Origin: JAAUTS01 sp038250235
Lineage (GTDB): Bacteria > Verrucomicrobiota > Verrucomicrobiia > Methylacidiphilales > JAAUTS01
Reading direction: 5' to 3'
DNA length: 14,438 nt
Assembly: GCA_038250235.1 (NCBI GenBank)
Contig: JBBSCO010000064.1
Coordinates: 1-14,438 of the forward strand
Positions within the stretch are counted from its first letter, which is position 1, and every line of letters begins with the position of its first letter. Positions 7,759 to 14,292 of this stretch are shown one piece after another. Under the pieces are notes generated by a model. The model did no database searches, was not told the origin of the DNA, and worked only from the letters and a program-made list of their open reading frames with translations. The position numbers and the translations under genes were made by a program.

Positions 7759-8045
7759 ACGCGGGGGGCCCTGGGCAAGGTGTTGGATTTTCTTACTGCC
7801 GCCTGTTCGTGCAGGATCTGGTGCATTTTTTCTAGCGAGCTGTGCAGGATAAACCCAACATTCCCGGTCTTAAGTCCGGTCAGCTCGGCGATTTCTTTGT
7901 AGCTCAATTCATGGAGAAATTTAAGGCGAACAACTTCCTGTTCTTTTCTATTCAGTTTGTTTAGGGCCTGTAGGATGCAAGCTTTGTCTTCGTTCCGTTC
8001 ACTGGTGCTGGCCGGATCGCCCTCGTCCGAGGCCAGTTCGTTCAA
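7755..8045 (-). pseudogene. Sigma factor region 4 fragment (C-terminal part)
   Basis: This is the open part of the sigma gene downstream of the internal TGA. The 96 codons cover the linker (DEGDPASTSERNED) and region 4, with the -35-recognition helix-turn-helix around SYKEIAELTGLKTGNVGF. Its nominal start is internal to the gene. On its own it would lack the core-binding region 2 and could not act as a sigma factor. Confidence 0.6.
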
Positions 8046-8311
8046 GGAAGATTCCGGCTCCCGGGGCCTGTTCTTTCGTTGACGATAGATGTCCAGTGCC
8101 CGATTTCAGCAGGCTTTATAAAGCCATGACGTGGGAGGATCGCCTACTTTCCCCGGCTCCTGAAGGCAAAGCTTGAGAAAGGTGTCCCGGGCCACATCCC
8201 GGGCCGATTTCAAATCGCCCAGTATGGTCCAGGCATAGTGAACTAAACGCGATTCGTGTTGTTTAAAGCCATCTTTAACCACCCCATTTTTGCTTGTTCC
8301 GTGAACTCCAT
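7755..8311 (-). pseudogene. ECF-type RNA polymerase sigma factor, disrupted
   Basis: In minus-strand frame from GTG 8282, a sigma-70 family protein can be read. Region 2 is FKQHESRLVHYAWTILGD, then ARDVARDTFLKLC and PTSWLYKAC-stop-NRALDIYRQ. Region 4 is LNKLNRKEQEVVRLKFLHE, then LSYKEIAELTGLKTGNVGF, a typical helix-turn-helix. The TGA at 8106-8108 falls where relatives have arginine (CRNRA), so CGA to TGA is likely. An ATG at 8311 (MEFTEQAK) would join in frame only if one A were added to the A5 run at 8287-8291; otherwise the GTG at 8282 is the start. The 3' end overlaps the anti-sigma/VWA start by ATGA, indicating a sigma/anti-sigma pair. Nonsense suppression is possible in principle but not supported, because the partner gene is broken too. 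Confidence 0.8.
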
Positions 8312-8328
8312 AATTAATGTGTGCTGAT

Positions 8329-8344
8329 GGTGTTACGAAACACC
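8329..8344. repeat. 16-bp inverted repeat in front of the sigma gene
   Basis: GGTGTT (8329-8334) and AACACC (8339-8344) are perfect arms around ACGA. They lie 18 bp upstream of the ATG at 8311 on the minus strand. The position fits an operator or a leader hairpin for the sigma/anti-sigma operon. There is no T-run on the minus-strand side, so termination is not indicated. Function is inferred. Confidence 0.4.
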
Positions 8345-8439
8345 TTGGATTTTCTTAGTCCTTATTTTCACTTTTAGCAGAAATAAAACGGGCGGGACAC
8401 CGCTTGACGGCTCTAACACGGATAAAACCACCCTATTCC

Positions 8440-8503
8440 CCCTCTTTTTCCCGCGACAATCATAATGACGATCGTCAATATGATTGTCGCTTTTTTAAGA
8501 GGG
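8440..8503 (+). terminator. Long two-tier palindrome with T-run (terminator-like or protein-binding site)
   Basis: The core at 8453-8490 is 38 bp with 19-bp arms (GCGACAATCATAATGACGA on the left) that pair with a single A:A mismatch and no loop, centred on CGATCG. It is followed by six T on the plus strand. Outside it, CCCTCTT (8440-8446) pairs with AAGAGGG (8497-8503) across a symmetrical 6x6 pyrimidine-rich internal loop. The T-run gives it the form of a plus-strand intrinsic terminator, but no plus-strand gene ends here: the flanking DUF2071 gene and the broken sigma gene are both on minus. A dimeric-protein site, a repeat-family element or a recombination site are alternatives. Confidence 0.55.
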
Positions 8504-8517
8504 TTGAACTACGCGCC

Positions 8518-9240
8518 TTAAGTTTCTGGCTGACTTAGGGTTTCGGAGCAGACGCGACCAAGCGGGTAGATCTTCACATCCACCCCGGGACTGTAACAGA
8601 CATGTTCAGGTGCTGTAATAACTGTAGGAAGACCGTTTAGCTGGAGAGGGACGTTGTCCCAGCCCTGCAATTCAACCACCGCTATTTCATAGGGCCTGTG
8701 CTCCACCCTTCCGTTATAAAGTTGTGTTCCGGACCGGGAAAAAAGCACGTAACGCTCAACCAGAAAATACTCCAAGGTTCCGGACAAGGCAGGGCTCACT
8801 TGATGCGGCAGACGATAACGCCAGCCGGACTCCCCTTTTCCCTTAACCGGACTACGGCTGTCATACCGCCAACAGCGATAATCCATGATTCCATTCCGGA
8901 TCTCCGCTTTTATGCGGGCATGATAATACGGGAGCTTAAAAAAAAGGCGGGCCACCTCCACGGCCAAAGGCTGGTCGCAATCGAGGGAGAAGAACCACAC
9001 CCCTCTCGTGCCGTCAGGCCCCCTGACGTAGGTCCGGACATTGAGTTCCAAAAAATCCGAAATCCAAGGCAGGGCCGGAAACCCCACCGGCCGGACCTTC
9101 TGCATATAAAACGGAACAATCCCAATCCAAGCTTTCCCCTCAAACATATCCGGCTCCAGACCTTCCGGTAAGTAGCCCTTGAGTTTTTCTGGGGCAAGGC
9201 TCCAATGGGCAAAAAGCAGATGCCGCCAGGATTGACGCAT
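8518..9240 (-). CDS. DUF2071 (YqjF-like) family protein
   Basis: The 240-residue protein begins MRQSWRHLLFAHWSL and has LPEGLEPDMFEGKAWIGIVP (about 24-43), followed by FLELNVRTYV and GVWFFSLDCDQPLAVEVAR. These are the conserved blocks of the DUF2071/YqjF family, which has a fold related to acetoacetate decarboxylase. The biochemical role of the family is not established. Length is normal and the frame is intact. It has no signal peptide or membrane segment and should be cytoplasmic. It is divergent from the GNAT gene, with a 107-bp gap containing a small inverted repeat (ATTTCA 9290-9295 / TGAAAT 9304-9309). The start ATG at 9238-9240 has no Shine-Dalgarno. Confidence 0.88.
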   Translation of the reverse strand: MRQSWRHLLFAHWSLAPEKLKGYLPEGLEPDMFEGKAWIGIVPFYMQKVRPVGFPALPWISDFLELNVRTYVRGPDGTRGVWFFSLDCDQPLAVEVARLFFKLPYYHARIKAEIRNGIMDYRCWRYDSRSPVKGKGESGWRYRLPHQVSPALSGTLEYFLVERYVLFSRSGTQLYNGRVEHRPYEIAVVELQGWDNVPLQLNGLPTVITAPEHVCYSPGVDVKIYPLGRVCSETLSQPET

Positions 9241-9347
9241 AACGCTGCAACTATTAGATGACGGCTTCAGACGTCAACGATTCTAACTTATTTCAGCAAC
9301 GCGTGAAATGATTTTTCCTGAAGTAAGCTTTCTGCTAGGTTGAACCC

Positions 9348-9875
9348 GTGGCCCTTGCTGTCAAACGTGCACCCGACTTCCCTCCCCGGACTTTTTGCTT
9401 TCGCGATACAGCCTGTGTCCTGCGCCTGCTCAAACCAGAAGATGCTCCCGTTCTGCAACGTTTTTTTTACTCTCACACTCAGGAGACCATCCACTATCGC
9501 TACGGTTATATGATTTCGGAAATGACTGCCGAGCGGGCCCACAGCCTGGTGGCCGTCGATCAAAGCAGGGACTTCGCGCTCACGCTCTCCAGCGTGGATC
9601 ATCAGGTTATGTATGCCGTAGGTCGCTATTGTTTAGATCCCGACGGAAAAAAAGCCGAGGTCGCCGTTGTTGTTGCAGAATCCATGCGCCGCCTTGGCCT
9701 TGCGCGCCTTCTGATCAAAACACTGGTCAAGGAGGCCGGAAGTCGTGGCTTGGAAGAACTGAACGCCATGGTTCTGGCCGACAACGCGCCTGTGCTTTCC
9801 CTGTTCCACTCCCTCAAATTCAAGCGGAAAAACCTTCCGGTCGATGGAAGCATGGAACTGGTGCTGAAGCTTTAA
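9348..9875 (+). CDS. GNAT-family N-acetyltransferase
   Basis: This 175-residue single-domain GNAT is expected to move an acetyl group from acetyl-CoA to an amine. The pyrophosphate-binding motif A is AEVAVVVAESMRRLGLARLL (103-122), with the R-x-x-G-x-A signature at 114-119. Motif B is NAMVLADNAPVLSLFHSLKF (139-158), containing the Asn and the beta-bulge region. The N-terminal RDTACVLRLLKPEDAPVLQR is standard for the family. The substrate is unknown. It resembles GNAT domains that act on proteins such as acyl-CoA synthetases, but nothing here proves that. The start is a GTG with AGG about 10 bp upstream. It is convergent with the lipoprotein gene (70-bp gap, no clear terminator hairpin). Confidence 0.85.
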   Translation: MALAVKRAPDFPPRTFCFRDTACVLRLLKPEDAPVLQRFFYSHTQETIHYRYGYMISEMTAERAHSLVAVDQSRDFALTLSSVDHQVMYAVGRYCLDPDGKKAEVAVVVAESMRRLGLARLLIKTLVKEAGSRGLEELNAMVLADNAPVLSLFHSLKFKRKNLPVDGSMELVLKL

Positions 9876-9945
9876 GTTTGTCGGGCGTTTCTTTAAAGCG
9901 ACATGCTTAGCCTGACTTTTCACCGAAACAGTCGGCAAACACTTC

Positions 9946-10443
9946 TCAGCGCTGGGTCCACGTTCCGTTCTCCTGCTCAACCCATTCCCCTGGAAAGGCG
10001 CTGTCGCGCAAACGACGGGAATACTCCGACACTATATAAGACAAAGGCTTGTTCTGGGCGTCCGCTTCAATCTGGTAAATCTGGCCGCGATCGGCATTCT
10101 CCTCCGCCACGAGTTTCTTAGCATACTCTTGATAGGCGGGGTCGGCTGGAAGTTTTTTTACCTCCAACAGGCCATTCTTGGACTCCCCTACCACGCGGTC
10201 ATTTTTCAGACTCTGCACTTCTGTGATGCGCTTGCGCTGCCGCAGACGGGGGGACGCATCCTGGTTGGCTTCAGATCCGGGTCCTACTATCGTCCCGCCC
10301 TCATTCTTGGTCGTGACCTCCACCTTCATATTCACATCAATTTTCACCGGCTCCGGCGTGTCCAGACGGATGGTGGGCGTGCAGGAGGAAAAGAACAGGA
10401 GACAGGTGGCTGATGTCAGCATTAATAGAAGGTGGTTTTTCAT
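9946..10443 (-). CDS. YnbE-YdbL fusion lipoprotein (YnbE-like plus DUF1318)
   Basis: Starting at the ATG (10441-10443), this 165-residue protein has a lipoprotein signal peptide, MKNHLLLMLTSATCLLFFSS, with Cys21 in the lipobox FSSC. Residues 21-43 (CTPTIRLDTPEPVKIDVNMK then VEV) match the YnbE lipoprotein module. After a Gly/Asp-rich linker (44-65), residues about 66-165 match YdbL/DUF1318: VVGESKNGLLEV, YAKKLVAEENADRGQIYQIE and the ending PGEWVEQENGTW. In E. coli YnbE and YdbL are separate proteins. YnbE is an outer-membrane lipoprotein that joins YdbH in an intermembrane phospholipid bridge, with YdbL assisting. Here the ydbH-like stop is 5 bp upstream. A TTG at 10452 would extend the frame by three residues but would spoil the signal peptide start, so ATG is preferred. 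Confidence 0.8.
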   Translation of the reverse strand: MKNHLLLMLTSATCLLFFSSCTPTIRLDTPEPVKIDVNMKVEVTTKNEGGTIVGPGSEANQDASPRLRQRKRITEVQSLKNDRVVGESKNGLLEVKKLPADPAYQEYAKKLVAEENADRGQIYQIEADAQNKPLSYIVSEYSRRLRDSAFPGEWVEQENGTWTQR

Positions 10444-10448
10444 AGGTA

Positions 10449-12176
10449 TCAATAGGTTAGTCCGGGGTTGTCGCGAAGGTCATTCCACTGCAGGTTAATA
10501 TTGCGCCGTCCCTGCTTCCCGTCGAGCCGAAGCTGAAATGAACTGAGGGGAGGGGCGAAGGAAATGATGCAGTTTCCAGAGGTATAATCGTAGGACCGGA
10601 AGGCTTGCAGGGCAATCCCGGAGAGATCTTTTTTGGTCATGCTCCACTCGCCGGGCAGATTTTTCAGAACATCGTCAATCGCGGTGATCTGCATTTTACC
10701 CGGCCCTTCAAGTCGGGCCGATCCCAGCAACTCCAACACCTGCTTGCTCCGTCCCTGCACTTTAAAATCAAAGGAAACCGGGCCATCGAGAAGAAAATTC
10801 TCAGGAGACAACAGGCGCGTAATGGGTTCAACATCCACTTTCGTCGCTTCTCCCGAGGCCACCCAGGGAAAGCCCTCCTGAAGAAAAACCTGGGCGTTAC
10901 CCTTGATATAACCCTGGTAGCTCTTGCCGCCGAATTCGCCGAAGAGCCCTTTTTTATCGAATGTCATACTGACCCACGGCTCGGTCATCCTTAGGCTTTT
11001 CCAATCGATATCATTCGCCTTGAGCGTGAGCACGATGTTGCTGTTGTCCTCACCCAGCGGAAGGCTGAAATCCATGACGCCCTCCATGGCTTTAACCTTT
11101 AACCCGTATTCGAGGTAATTCAGATTGGTTTTTTCAAAGGTGAATTTGGTGGCGAACTGCATTTTGGAAAAGTCATCCAAGACCACCGGCTGAGCCTTGC
11201 TGGAAAACAGAAACGGCAGTGTAATTCCTTTGTCTCCGAAGGATGTGATGACAATCTGACCGTTTTTAACCTCAAAGCTGCTGATGCTCCAAGGCGCTTC
11301 CGGTTTAGAAGATGGATCTAAGGCGGCCTGCTCTTTGACCTTATCGACGAAAAGGAAGAGATCTTCTCCGACATAAATCGTGGGCTTTCTGATGTAGACC
11401 TGGTCGAGAAGCTGGTTTTGTATCCCGTTCCAGCTGAAGACCAGGCGTATCTGTTCAAAACCCAGAACTGGCATAAAAGGGTCATAAGGCGAAAAAAATT
11501 TAAGGTCTTCCAACACTACCACCTGCAGATCGTTGGCCGCTGGATCTTTTTCGGATCCGCCCAGGCGCAGATTTTCCAGCACCAAGGGCGTTACCTCAGC
11601 AACCCGGACCGGAAGGGGCGGCAGTCCGGCCCCCAGATTGTCCATGAACAACGTGCCCTGACCCAGGATAAAAAGCTTCACTTTGAAAGGTGTGGTTCTG
11701 TTTTTTCCGCCACTGTTTTTTCCCGGCCCTGCGGCCGCAATCAGTTTGCCCAGGAAAATCTGTGCCCCATGGATGCGAACCTGTTCGATTTCGCGCGACG
11801 CCAGGCCTTTATAACTCCAACGCAATTCCAAGTAGTTGATACGGGCAAAGTCTCCCACCAGCACATCCCGCAGTTCGATGCCGTTGATGCCCTTGAATTC
11901 GGCACGACCCACTTCCACTCGTTGCCCTGTTTGCTGTCCCAGCCATGAAAGTGTGTGACTGAGTTTGGCTTGGCGGAAAAACATCCAGAGCACAACTGCC
12001 GCGGCCAGAAAAAGGAGGGTGGTTGAGATCAGAGCCCAACGCGTCCGGCGATGGCTTAGAATCAGGAAAAACCGTGAGACCAGATGAGAAAGGCTACCAC
12101 GGGAAAGCATCTGATCAGTGTAGGAGAAGCCCCCCCGCTGCCAAGCGAGTTTCTTCAAGGCCTCTGGAAGATCCAT
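10449..12176 (-). CDS. YdbH/AsmA-like membrane-anchored periplasmic protein
   Basis: This 575-residue protein has a short cytoplasmic N-terminus, one transmembrane helix (ALISTTLLFLAAAVVLWMFF, about 48-67) and a long beta-rich periplasmic part. Just after the helix, TGQRVEVGRAEFKGINGIEL (83-102) is the entry motif common to AsmA, TamB and YdbH relatives. Many alternating hydrophobic strands follow (for example DNLGAGLPPLPVRVAEV and YGLKVKAMEGVMDFSLPLG), consistent with a lipid-carrying beta groove. Assignment to YdbH, rather than generic AsmA, rests mainly on the YnbE-YdbL fusion gene 5 bp downstream, the same order as in E. coli. It is shorter than E. coli YdbH (about 880 residues). The predicted role is anterograde phospholipid movement between inner and outer membranes. 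It is divergent from the STN-like gene. Confidence 0.72.
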   Translation of the reverse strand: MDLPEALKKLAWQRGGFSYTDQMLSRGSLSHLVSRFFLILSHRRTRWALISTTLLFLAAAVVLWMFFRQAKLSHTLSWLGQQTGQRVEVGRAEFKGINGIELRDVLVGDFARINYLELRWSYKGLASREIEQVRIHGAQIFLGKLIAAAGPGKNSGGKNRTTPFKVKLFILGQGTLFMDNLGAGLPPLPVRVAEVTPLVLENLRLGGSEKDPAANDLQVVVLEDLKFFSPYDPFMPVLGFEQIRLVFSWNGIQNQLLDQVYIRKPTIYVGEDLFLFVDKVKEQAALDPSSKPEAPWSISSFEVKNGQIVITSFGDKGITLPFLFSSKAQPVVLDDFSKMQFATKFTFEKTNLNYLEYGLKVKAMEGVMDFSLPLGEDNSNIVLTLKANDIDWKSLRMTEPWVSMTFDKKGLFGEFGGKSYQGYIKGNAQVFLQEGFPWVASGEATKVDVEPITRLLSPENFLLDGPVSFDFKVQGRSKQVLELLGSARLEGPGKMQITAIDDVLKNLPGEWSMTKKDLSGIALQAFRSYDYTSGNCIISFAPPLSSFQLRLDGKQGRRNINLQWNDLRDNPGLTY

Positions 12177-12200
12177 GGTGAATAACTTAATTCGCAGTAA

Positions 12201-12228
12201 TTGCCTTTATTTATATTAAGGATATATT
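12201..12228 (+). promoter_or_regulatory. Candidate sigma-70-type promoter for the exported STN-like gene
   Basis: In the AT-rich 91-bp divergent gap, TTGCCT (12201-12206) and TATATT (12223-12228) are separated by 16 bp, upstream of the GTG at 12268. The -10 box is good and the -35 box fair. A minus-strand TAATAT lies in the same region but lacks a matching -35. This is a consensus match by eye only. Confidence 0.35.
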
Positions 12229-12267
12229 TTAAGTCTTAGAGTAAATCAGAACTGAAAAGATCTCTTT

Positions 12268-12684
12268 GTGAAATCACACCGTCCAACTCTCCAAACATGC
12301 CTGATTCTGGCAATGGCCCTGGCCTTCACCCCGCTTTGTCCGGCTGAAGAAGCCGCCAATGGGGCCATGACCACACTGCTCCGCTCCATCGCCATCAAGG
12401 ATCTCAAATACGAAGGGGCTCCCCTATCCAAAGTCCTTTCCGATCTGCAGGACGTGGCCAAAGCCAGTCTATCGCCCGACAGCAAAATGACTATCAACCT
12501 GACCTACAAGCTTCCAGAATCCAAAACCAACAGCCCGCCTCCCACCGTGGATCTTAACCTGAAAAACACCTCAATCTATGAAGCACTGACGATGGTGGGA
12601 ATGTTGAACGGCCTGGAGGTAAAGATCACTCCTAAGGGCGCGCTCCTGAGCCAGACCGATGGCGCCTCCCCCGGTTCTTGGTAA
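12268..12684 (+). CDS. Small exported protein with one STN/secretin-N-like domain
   Basis: The 138-residue protein starts at GTG with a signal peptide (basic start, hydrophobic core TCLILAMALAF, likely cut after CPA at residue 26). The mature part follows a beta-alpha-beta pattern: IAIKDLKYEGAPLSKVLSDL (41-60), MTINLTYKLP (74-83) and VDLNLKNTSIYEALTMVGML (94-113), then EVKITPKGALL. This is the layout of the STN / secretin-TonB short N-terminal domain. It has no secretin barrel or TonB receptor part, so it is a free-standing periplasmic domain of unknown partner. I cannot give it a function. A Cys at 24 is not in a proper lipobox. The next gene starts 117 bp downstream. That gap has a weak 6-bp inverted repeat (CCGGGT 12694-12699 / ACCCGG 12726-12731) without a T-run. 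Confidence 0.7.
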   Translation: MKSHRPTLQTCLILAMALAFTPLCPAEEAANGAMTTLLRSIAIKDLKYEGAPLSKVLSDLQDVAKASLSPDSKMTINLTYKLPESKTNSPPPTVDLNLKNTSIYEALTMVGMLNGLEVKITPKGALLSQTDGASPGSW

Positions 12685-12801
12685 GAGCTGTGACCGGGTA
12701 AAAAAACTTTCCCTACCCACTCCCAACCCGGAAAATTCTCTGAATAAGCTTCAGGTAGTCAGACTGCGTTCTTGCTTCCTGAGTTAATCGCCCTTTAAAT
12801 T

Positions 12802-14268
12802 GTGATTGTGTCCACACAGAAGACGACCCTGGCCCAAGATCTGGTTTACACCACCAATTATGTCGAGGGAACCATGTCCATTGCTGACGTCAAAGGCTGG
12901 TTTCAAACCCAACTCTCCGTCGCCTGTCTGGGTATCGTCTGTGACAACGGAACCTTCGGCCTGATCAGCCGCAGCCATCTCAGCCAATATCTCACCGGCC
13001 AAAAACACGATCCTTCCGTCCTTAAACAAGCCGTTTCCGAAATCATGATCAACAATCCCGTCGTGGTGGATGCCGCCCACGACATCGACTTCACCATGAG
13101 CCGCCTGATTCTGAATAAAAGCTCCGATGACGGCTTCTTCAATGATATCATCGTTCAGGAAGCCGGCCATTTTGTCGGATTGATCTCGGTGCGGGATCTG
13201 ATCATGAATCACCTCGAAAACCTGACCCATCGCCTCACCGCCATGGAAGCCCAACTCGCCGCCCTCGCGAGGAAAAACAAGGAACTCTTTGAAAACAGTT
13301 TTCGCCAGGGCCGGATGGAAACCCAATACAAGGACATCTTTGAACAGACCCCGGTTCCCATTGTCGTTTTTGATGAACACGGTAAATTCGTTTCCGGCAA
13401 CCAACACTTCATTGGACTAGCCGATTACACGGCCAAACAGATCGATACCAAACTGAGCTACCGCAAACTTTTTGAGGGCGATTTCCGCACCCTCTTTGAC
13501 CAGGAGAACAAAAAGTGGAAGGATCTGTCCCTGCGCGATGAGTCCTCCCAATACAGCCTGGTTCTGATCACCCGGCATGACGAGAGCCTCCCCTGCCAGG
13601 CGCTGGCCGATCTCACTCCCGACGGCCAGCACATCATGCTGACCATCATCCAATCAGGACAAAATCCCACGGTCGGCCCCCGGGACATCGTGGAATCCAG
13701 GCCCTCAATCACCCATGCCAAACCCCCGGGCAAAATCACTCAGGCCATCAAAATGAAGCTGTCCAACGCCAACGCCATCGGCTTGGCCCGCAGCGTGGCC
13801 ACCAATCTCATTGATCGCCAGGAAGACATGGATCAGCTCATGCGAAAGCTGGAAACCATCATTGATGTCGCACAGAAAATCGAAACCCGCAGCGAGGAAG
13901 TGCCCACTCCCGGAGCCCTGCACAGTGGCCAGGACGAACCCATGCGTGGCAAGCTGACCGATTTCTCTGTTATTGATCTGGCCCAGATCCTGGTGCAGGG
14001 AACCAAAACCGGACAGCTCATGCTGCTCCGCCAGAAAGAACCCCGTTACGTCGGATCCATTTATTTCTACTGCGGTGCCATCGTCCATGCCGAAGCCCTC
14101 AACAGCCTAAGTGGCGAAGACGCCCTGCCCGCACTTCTGAATATGAAGGACGGCAGCTTCGAGTTTCTCTTCAACCAGAACAGCCCGGTCACCACGATCG
14201 ACGGAGACGCCATGGGCATCCTCATGGACGCCTGCCGCCGGGCTGATGAGCAGGACTCCAGAGCCTAA
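12802..14268 (+). CDS. CBS-PAS-DUF4388 signalling protein
   Basis: This 488-residue cytoplasmic protein appears to link ligand sensing to a PATAN-type output. Residues about 20-140 look like a CBS pair (VKGWFQTQLSVACLGIVCDN; ISRSHLSQYL; EIMINNPVVV; HFVGLISVRDLIMNHL). Residues 138-175 are a likely coiled coil. Residues 177-285 form a PAS domain (YKDIFEQTPVPIVVFDEHGK). A low-complexity linker follows, and residues about 381-458 are DUF4388 (MRGKLTDFSVIDLAQILVQG; GSIYFYCGAIVHAE; DGSFEFLF), the domain found at the N-terminus of cyanobacterial PatA and in many bacterial regulators. There is no kinase, GGDEF or receiver domain. GTG starts at 12802 and 12808 are both possible, and neither has a Shine-Dalgarno. 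It lies 24 bp upstream of adk and is probably cotranscribed with it. CBS domains often bind adenine nucleotides, so a functional tie to adk is tempting but unproven. Confidence 0.82.
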   Translation: MIVSTQKTTLAQDLVYTTNYVEGTMSIADVKGWFQTQLSVACLGIVCDNGTFGLISRSHLSQYLTGQKHDPSVLKQAVSEIMINNPVVVDAAHDIDFTMSRLILNKSSDDGFFNDIIVQEAGHFVGLISVRDLIMNHLENLTHRLTAMEAQLAALARKNKELFENSFRQGRMETQYKDIFEQTPVPIVVFDEHGKFVSGNQHFIGLADYTAKQIDTKLSYRKLFEGDFRTLFDQENKKWKDLSLRDESSQYSLVLITRHDESLPCQALADLTPDGQHIMLTIIQSGQNPTVGPRDIVESRPSITHAKPPGKITQAIKMKLSNANAIGLARSVATNLIDRQEDMDQLMRKLETIIDVAQKIETRSEEVPTPGALHSGQDEPMRGKLTDFSVIDLAQILVQGTKTGQLMLLRQKEPRYVGSIYFYCGAIVHAEALNSLSGEDALPALLNMKDGSFEFLFNQNSPVTTIDGDAMGILMDACRRADEQDSRA

Positions 14269-14292
14269 TCCTAACATCCAGCTGCACACACG

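Noticed and set aside
9876..9945. Terminator between the convergent GNAT and lipoprotein genes
   Set aside because: Only scattered 5-bp complementary pairs (GTTTG/CAAAC, GTTTC/GAAAC) with a large loop were seen, not a convincing hairpin.
12694..12731. CCGGGT/ACCCGG inverted repeat downstream of the STN-like gene as a terminator
   Set aside because: The arms are only 6 bp with a 26-nt loop and no T-run follows. It is probably chance.
12784..13407. 207-codon minus-strand open frame opposite the CBS-PAS gene
   Set aside because: It has a low-complexity His/Gly/Asp-rich translation typical of antisense frames, and the plus strand has CBS and PAS motifs.
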